64,000 nt of DNA from Alitta virens (taxonomy: Eukaryota; Annelida; Polychaeta; Phyllodocida; Nereididae). The position numbers and the translations under genes are program-made. The stretch is from positions 14,590,155 through 14,654,154 of the forward strand of contig OW028573.1 in NCBI GenBank assembly GCA_932294295.1. Reading direction: 5' to 3'. Below the pieces are notes generated by a model. That model was not told the DNA's origin and ran no database searches. It saw nothing but the letters and a program-made list of their open reading frames with translations. Below, piece by piece: positions 58,041 to 64,000 of this stretch; within the stretch, counting starts at the first letter, position 1; each line of letters begins with the position of its first letter.

Positions 58041-59616
58041 ACAAAGTAAGACAAGATCTGACGTGCAACTTAATACTATGTCTGCGACTCCTGGGCGTTA
58101 CTTCTTTATTCTGTGATTAAAAATTGTATCCAAAGTACTAAATTTGGGACTTTTTTTTTAATTCGCTGCAACTCGTACACCGACATCCAGACTTGCATAG
58201 TACACAGTGCTCACAGTGGTCTTATATTTTTGGAGAAGGTATATCTTGAATTTCATGAGTTCCTGAGTTATGGGTGATTTTAATGCAGGCAAATAATTGT
58301 CCACATTTTAAAGGGTCGGTGGTTGGCCACAATAACAATGTCAGTATACATGTTGTATATGCCATCTCAACCCATCTGCATATGCATTGGGTCTTGTTCA
58401 TGCCTTCATATATATACAAGAACAGATTTTTTTGGTTTGACTTTTCAGTGCTATTCATTCTTTGTAATTACCATTGTATGCAGCAAAACAAGCATAAAAC
58501 AGAAGGGGTTCCTTTGTATTCACCAAGCCATTGTTTGCTAATTTTATATGACCCCATCTGGATCCATGTTTTGATGGAGGGGTGTGTACTTGCGATGCAT
58601 TGCTGGCATGTGCATGTTATGCATAGTGGAAACATCCATTTCCTGTGTGCTGTTTTGTGTACCCCAACATTTCAGGCACACTGTGTTATGGGGTGTGGTC
58701 AACAAGTCGAATTCTCAAATCATCGACATCAACTAGTCCAGCTGATTTTGGTTGATTTTCAAATGGTCGACAAAATGGCCATTGATTTGGAGACTTGTTT
58801 TGTGTCATTTTATAACTGGAGACTGCGAAAGAGATTAACTAACGTCCATTGGTGGCACATAGTCCAGGATAATTAACTCAAACTTGTTAACAGCTGAACA
58901 TTCAGGTAATGTTTAAAAAAAAGAAGTCTTTTAGAATAACATTGAAAGTTCTCGAATATCCTCTTTGTGTCAAACCGGAAACTCAAGTTAGGTTATGACG
59001 GCTGCAGTCTTAAATTTTTCATGTGAGGCCCGCCCCAGCGACAGTATAAGAGACACCTTGATAATGTGAAGATGGCTTCAGACATATTAGACATGCAAAT
59101 AGGGTGTCACAGTGTGTGTTTTCAGACATAAGGAATGATGAGATGATAAGGCTTGGCGTCCACAGTCTCGACACCATGTTAAACATTTACCCCATGTAGA
59201 CACTGAGTATCTGGGAAGGACCGTTTTTCAACTGGGGTCACCATTGTGAGATCTGTGTGAGCCTATTATTCACGTTTTTCATTTATTTTATTATTTTTTT
59301 TCTTATTTATTTATTTTTTTGGTTAGTATTTACTGTTATGGTAATATTACCACTTTATGTCATGGTTCGTGAAAACAAATTAAACTGAACTTCCTTCAGT
59401 TTTGCTGTCTCTTGCTCATGTTCTGTGCTATATGAAAACATGCTCATGAAAAACTGATTCAAGAAACGAATAATTTTGAACACCTTTATTTAGAAAGCAC
59501 CCAATTTCCATACCATTAGATTTTTGCTTACATCTTGTAGACCGACATAAAATGTTTGTTTCACTCTTTTAATGTCATGTGGCTCATAAAATACAACGGA
59601 AGTGTAGTTTTCGAAT

Positions 59617-59622
59617 TTTATT
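59617..59622 (-). terminator. Polyadenylation signal AATAAA for His-rich gene 3
   Basis: TTTATT on the plus strand, about 160 bases beyond the stop; an alternative lies at 59485-59490. Confidence 0.55.
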
Positions 59623-59782
59623 TACAGAAACATATATGTTGGCTACAATAGGAGGTACATACTACAAAAGGAAAACAAATATACGGCGTAAGATGAAAGA
59701 AGTTTAGGACTAATTGATGTTCCAGACTTAAATTGCTTCTGTGGTACAGATGCATAGTGAAAATTGGAATGGTTATGATGAG

Positions 59783-62277
59783 TTAATAATGAGGGTGGTA
59801 GTAGGCAGCAGGCTGATGGTGGGCAGCAGCATAGTGGGAGTCATGCTTATTGTAAGCAGAATCCTTCAGAGCACCATGGTTGGCAGCCTTGTGGGCGGCA
59901 TCATAGTTGTTGTGGGCCTGCTGGGCGTACTGATTGCCATAAGCATTTTGGTCCTTGCCGTCGTCGTGTTTCACCTCATGCTCCTCTTTGTTGACCTTGC
60001 GGACCACGCTCTTGAAAGTGTTCTTCTCATCAGCATGGTTCTTCTGGTCACCACCATGGAACTGCCCGGCTCCAGTTTGGTGGTAGTTGTAAGCACCTTG
60101 TTGAGCATTGTGGTCATAATGACCAGCTCCAGCAGCACTAGCAGCATTGCTCTGGCTGCCACCGTAATGGCCAGGATGGTTGTTCTGGTAGCCGTAAGCA
60201 TTCTGGTCCTTGCTGTTGTGTCCGGCAGCATAGTTGGAGTGGTGTTGGCCAGCGCCATTGGCATTGTGAGCATTGTAGCCCTGAAATATTGAAAAAGAAG
60301 AACTTAGCATAAACAAACAAAAGACTAGTAATTGTGACCAGAAGAGAGACAACATTAAAAATACCATGATTGTCCTGATGAAACAATTACTTACATGTTG
60401 GAACTGGTTGTTCTTCTTGCTCTTGTGGGAAGCCTCTTTGTGTGCGTAGTCCTCATTTTTCTTGGCGTGGAGCTCGTAGTGGTTCACAAAGTCTGATTTC
60501 TTGTGGGCCTGATCGGCAGATGCAGCAGAGTGGGCACCGTGGGCGCCATGTTTGTTGTCAGCGGCAGCACCATGGTTAGCATATGAAGCATGGTTGGAGG
60601 CAGCATGCTTGTCAGCAACCTTGTTGGCGCCGTGAGCACCATAGCCGTTAGCACCATGGTTGCTGGCGGAGGAGTGGGCGACATCCTTTCCAGAGGCACC
60701 CTTGTCAGCATACTGCTGGTGGGCTCCAGCATGATAGGAGTTTCCATGCTGGTTGGCATAATCGTTGTGGGAGGCACCTGCCTGGAATGAAACACCTAAT
60801 ATAGAGATTCGCAAATTTTGTAGCATTGGTCATACCATCCAAATCTCAATCACTTTTCTGTCAACATGCAAGCTACTAAATCTACATGAAGCATTGCAAT
60901 TTTCTCATTAGATTCATGCCATTAAAGTCACACAATTTTAGATATAAATGATTATTATTACCATCTTTATTCGTACTTATTAGTACACATTTAAATATAA
61001 ATTGGTATATAGATACATAATTGCAAAAAAACTTTCTTACCAACTTGTTGTTAGCTTTGTGGGTGATCTCATGCTTTGACTCATCAATCTTGTGTTTGGT
61101 GGCTGTGTGGTACTCCTCATGCTGCGCATTGGTGGCTCCCTTTACGTAGCCATACTTGTTGTCCTTGGCTGTGTTGCCGTACTGGCCATAGTTGCCATAT
61201 TGGAAGGCTTGATTGGCAGCTGAGGCATCCCCATATTTTTGGTCGTACTGGTTGTACCCTGAAATAAAGAAGTTGTATTAAACATGTGCACCAGAAACTG
61301 GCTAAATATTCTAATTAATGATGGCTGTGAAATGAGAGGACTGGCTTATTTTATGCAGACTGGTGCAATAGCGAGGCAACATGTGTAAAAGTAATCATGA
61401 ATGATGAATTTAAAAAACCATACTTTCTTCATGAAGTACTTTCTATCCACATGTTTATCGTCCTTAGAGCCATTATTTAGACCATAGTTTGTTGATGATA
61501 CAAAATATTTACATTTTGTTATGGCATCCTCAACTAGCACTAACGCCAGCTGTTAAAGTAGCTGATCCTTTTTTTTTAAATCCACTTCCTGCCTGACTGT
61601 CTAGTTTTTTCCTAGCTGCCCATGTATCAATTTAACCTTACAGGAATGACTCTAATGTCCAGCCCAGACAAGAGTGACCCTCCGTGTATGTAGTGGGAGT
61701 GGAGCTGTCCACTGTGAGTTCATCTCTGACCTTGGGCATTGTTCATCCCTGTCCCATTGTCCTTGATGCCTTTGCTATAGCACGTGCTTCTCGAATTTCA
61801 ACTGTTAACTTTTTTTCTGATGGTTTTTCACAGGTGCTGTACATATATACAGTGTACCTAAGTTTTTTTCAATAGTTTTTTTTCCCATTCTGTAATATTC
61901 ATGTATTCTCTAGAAAAAAGGGGCAGTTTTTTATCCATCTTTTTTGACACATGAACCCAAAAAAGTAGACTTGTTTTGTCGCTGTTGTGGTCGTTTTTGT
62001 AGTATATTCATGTGCAAATAAATGTATTTTGGAATGAGATGAAGATACTATGTAATTCAGAGCATCCATCATTTCTATTTGTACAGATGATTTTACGAGC
62101 TGTGTTCATGATTATTATTAACTTTAGCAAATGATACTATGATTACAGGTGATTTTACTGTCAAAAGGAGAGTATTTCTAGTGAGTGACTTGAATACACT
62201 TAAATACACTTACCCTGGTAGGGGATGTAGGATGCACAGGCGAAAGCCACACAGGCTAGGAGGATGAGGGAACGCAT
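59783..62277 (-). CDS. Secreted His/Ala/Asn/Tyr-rich protein 3 (tandem family)
   Basis: Exons on the minus strand: 62277-62214, 61258-61041, 60781-60395, 60280-59783; 1167 nt (388 residues plus stop), phases 1, 0, 0. Signal peptide MRSLILLACVAFACASYIPY, with SYIP shared with protein 2. Exon 2 ends EEYHTATKHKIDESKHEITH, nearly the same as EEYHTATHHKYNKEHHEIKH of protein 1. Exon 3 has GAHQQYADKGASGK, the repeats GAHGAHSAASADQAH and KKNEDYAHKEASHKSKK. Exon 4 has RKVNKEEHEVKHDDGK and ends AAYYHPHY. Cys-free mature chain, low complexity between the charged boxes. Codon use is strongly GCT/GCC, CAC/CAT and AAC, with few CG-ending codons. Same inferred role as its neighbours; distinct enough that the duplications are not very recent. 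Confidence 0.9.
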
Positions 62278-62317
62278 GATGGAGACTGAAACTGGTAGCC
62301 CTCTCTTGCCATCCCTG

Positions 62318-62372
62318 CTTTATATATAGCAGGTCACATGACGTGTACTTTTCCGCCATGACTGTGACGTCA
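62318..62372 (-). promoter_or_regulatory. TATA box plus CRE, His-rich gene 3
   Basis: TATATAAAG on the minus strand (62318-62326), about 41 bases upstream of the ATG; ATGACGTG-type site at about 62338-62345 and a perfect TGACGTCA at 62365-62372. Confidence 0.7.
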
Positions 62373-63640
62373 CACACTAAAGGCACCAGGAGCAGCTGTA
62401 GCAACCGGGGATGTTGTAGACACATGATGTCATGGGTGCTATGTCCCATAGGCTGAATTCCTTCGGCTGTAGGCCTTCACTTTCATGCAATCAGCACCTG
62501 CCAAACTTGATTTACGACTTTTTATGCCCTCAACATGACACGCATGGTTTCTACACATGCACATTGTCTTTAGAATCAAACAAACACTCAGGCCAAATCA
62601 TTCATTGGTTTGTAACATCTGTAAGTGGCCTAAAATCGTGCACTGCATACTTAATTCTTAATATGGACTTCTTCACCACTATCACTGCAGATGTTGCCAT
62701 CTTGCAGTGGGCCTAAACAGGTTGAGTCGCCAAGTATTTGGTTTCCTGGTTAGCCTCTAATGACCTCTTTCCTGTCTGACCCATGGATCATCTTTTGGAA
62801 GAGTCTGACTGTCCATTATTTCTTGATGTATAAAAAAGTTCTATGTCTGTTCTCTGTTGATGCTATTACCATCTGGGTTTAAATTCTAGCCCAAATTTAA
62901 ATCATATAACGTCACTAAATTGTTTTATTTCAGGAAGCGCACAAGTTCTTTTCTAGTGCAGCAATCACAGTTGTCAGGTAATGTACTTCATGTCAGTGCA
63001 TATGCATTTCCTTTCATTGTCAAGATACATTTCACCAATACAGAATCATCATCTGCTTTCCCAACATTGGTGTGAAACTCTTGAATCACCAAAGATACTT
63101 CCCATTGTTTTTTCCAGTGCACCGAGGTCATGCTACTGCAGACCTTCAAAATACCGAAGTGCCACATTGTTGTGAGCCTGGTCAACATCAAAATAACCTT
63201 GATCCAAATTTTTTCCGTCATAACTTTGTAGTTGGATTTTTCTGATCTTATTTTATTAATTTTATTCATAGAACAATGGGGGTTATTTAGAAGTATCCTA
63301 GACTTCCATGCGCGTTCCATTATTCAGGGAAAAGGTCAAAGTGTCTCTTTGCCCTGGGGCAATTGTTTCAGGCCTCGGTCGTTGCATTCTTCCTCTTGAC
63401 AATCGTTTATATATTGAGGATTGTTTCCTCTTCTATTGTTTAGAACTCATGTGACCAAAAATAGTCCTCATTGTCTGCGTAGGGACACCATTGTAATTAG
63501 GGCCGTGGAACTAGCGCAAGGACACGTACACCTAGTACGAGGGCCTTGTATGCTAAAAACTCCGTTGATTATGCACATCTTTGTAAAAGCAAAAATTTTC
63601 CATATGGTCCCATATACCTGCTTCAATCTAGTGCTACTGC
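62373..63640. other. Upstream of His-rich gene 3, nothing certain
   Basis: No gene supported. A minus-strand frame of 110 codons (62988-63320) has non-repetitive sequence but no convincing splice sites or motif. Confidence 0.4.
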
Positions 63641-63749
63641 TTATAGTGCTACTACTTCTGCTACTATTACTACTACTATGACTACAACTACTACTACTAC
63701 TACTGCTACTAATACTACTAACTACTACTACTAACTACTACTACTACTA

Positions 63750-63784
<35 letters not shown>

Positions 63785-63825
63785 TTCTTCTACTACTAAT
63801 ACTACTACTACTACTTATACTTCTT

Positions 63826-63879
<54 letters not shown>

Positions 63880-63929
63880 ATACTACTACGACTACTACTA
63901 CTACTTATACTTATACTTATACTTCTTGC

Positions 63930-63962
<33 letters not shown>

Positions 63963-64000
63963 GCTACTAATACTACTAACTACTACTACTACTAACTACT
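63640..64000. repeat. (CTA/ACT)n microsatellite
   Basis: Imperfect ACT/CTA trinucleotide repeat with TTC, TAA and CTG interruptions, running to the window edge. The Thr- and Leu-only frames over it are trivial. Confidence 0.95.

Larger units (their letters stand above)
55660..59484. other. Intergenic, His-rich genes 2 and 3
   Basis: No gene supported; a 200-codon plus frame at 58274-58876 lacks any exon signal or recognisable motif. Elements inside are listed separately. A block at 59130-59200 (GATGAGATGATAAGGCTTGG) matches 17538-17560. Confidence 0.45.

Noticed and set aside
58274..58876. 200-codon plus-strand frame
   Set aside because: No domain, no repeat pattern, no splice context; length can arise by chance in this composition.
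59741..60292. 183-codon plus-strand hydrophobic frame (similar ones at 46367-46810 and 52547-52867)
   Set aside because: Antisense shadow of the His/Ala codons; its apparent membrane segments come from Val/Ile-coding reverse complements.
62988..63320. 110-codon minus-strand frame ahead of His-rich gene 3
   Set aside because: Non-repetitive and possibly exonic, but no convincing donor, acceptor or motif could be shown.

Overview
This is a window of an animal (metazoan) nuclear genome, most likely a marine invertebrate bilaterian. The reasons are spliced genes with GT-AG introns (plus one GC-AG intron), families such as ionotropic glutamate receptors, claudins, C-type lectins and sushi domains, a eukaryotic tRNA-Thr, and a dense AT-rich background of LINE, mariner, SINE-like and foldback elements. 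I cannot assign the phylum from sequence alone.

Layout. 1-271: an 11-bp GC-rich satellite. 1713-5670 (+): an eight-exon ionotropic-receptor-type glutamate receptor whose visible part holds the ligand-binding core and pore but no amino-terminal domain. 7280-7921 (-): an intronless claudin-like tetraspan protein. 8.5-20 kb: no host gene recognised; it holds an internally deleted DD37D mariner with intact-looking ends, a roughly 0.8-kb direct duplication, a SINE-like repeat and several foldback elements. 20567-39764 (+): a 16-exon gene whose assembled coding length is 3000 nt (999 residues). It runs signal peptide, C-type-lectin-like domain, Thr/Ser mucin stalk, ten sushi (CCP) domains, one transmembrane helix and a short basic tail. 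This resembles a selectin without the EGF module. Its introns carry MITEs and a tandem array rich in nuclear-receptor half-sites. 41.2-43.6 kb: LINE fragments, one apparently nested in another. 46.4-62.3 kb (-): three tandem paralogues encoding secreted, Cys-free, His/Ala/Gly/Asn/Tyr-rich proteins of 381, 391 and 388 residues with identical four-exon structure. A tRNA-Thr(TGT) lies between two of them. The window ends in a CTA/ACT microsatellite.

How the genes relate. The receptor, claudin and lectin genes show no obvious shared pathway. The three His-rich genes form a real local system. They share exon phases, a charged box of the KEEHEVKH type found in exons 2 and 4, a GxHQQxxDKG motif in exon 3, and compact TATA promoters; two promoters have a perfect TGACGTCA CRE just upstream of TATA and the third has an everted TGACCT/AGGTCA repeat. 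I infer a secreted structural, adhesive or metal-binding matrix family. I do not recognise it as a described family. All splice junctions are read by eye and have not been tested against transcripts.
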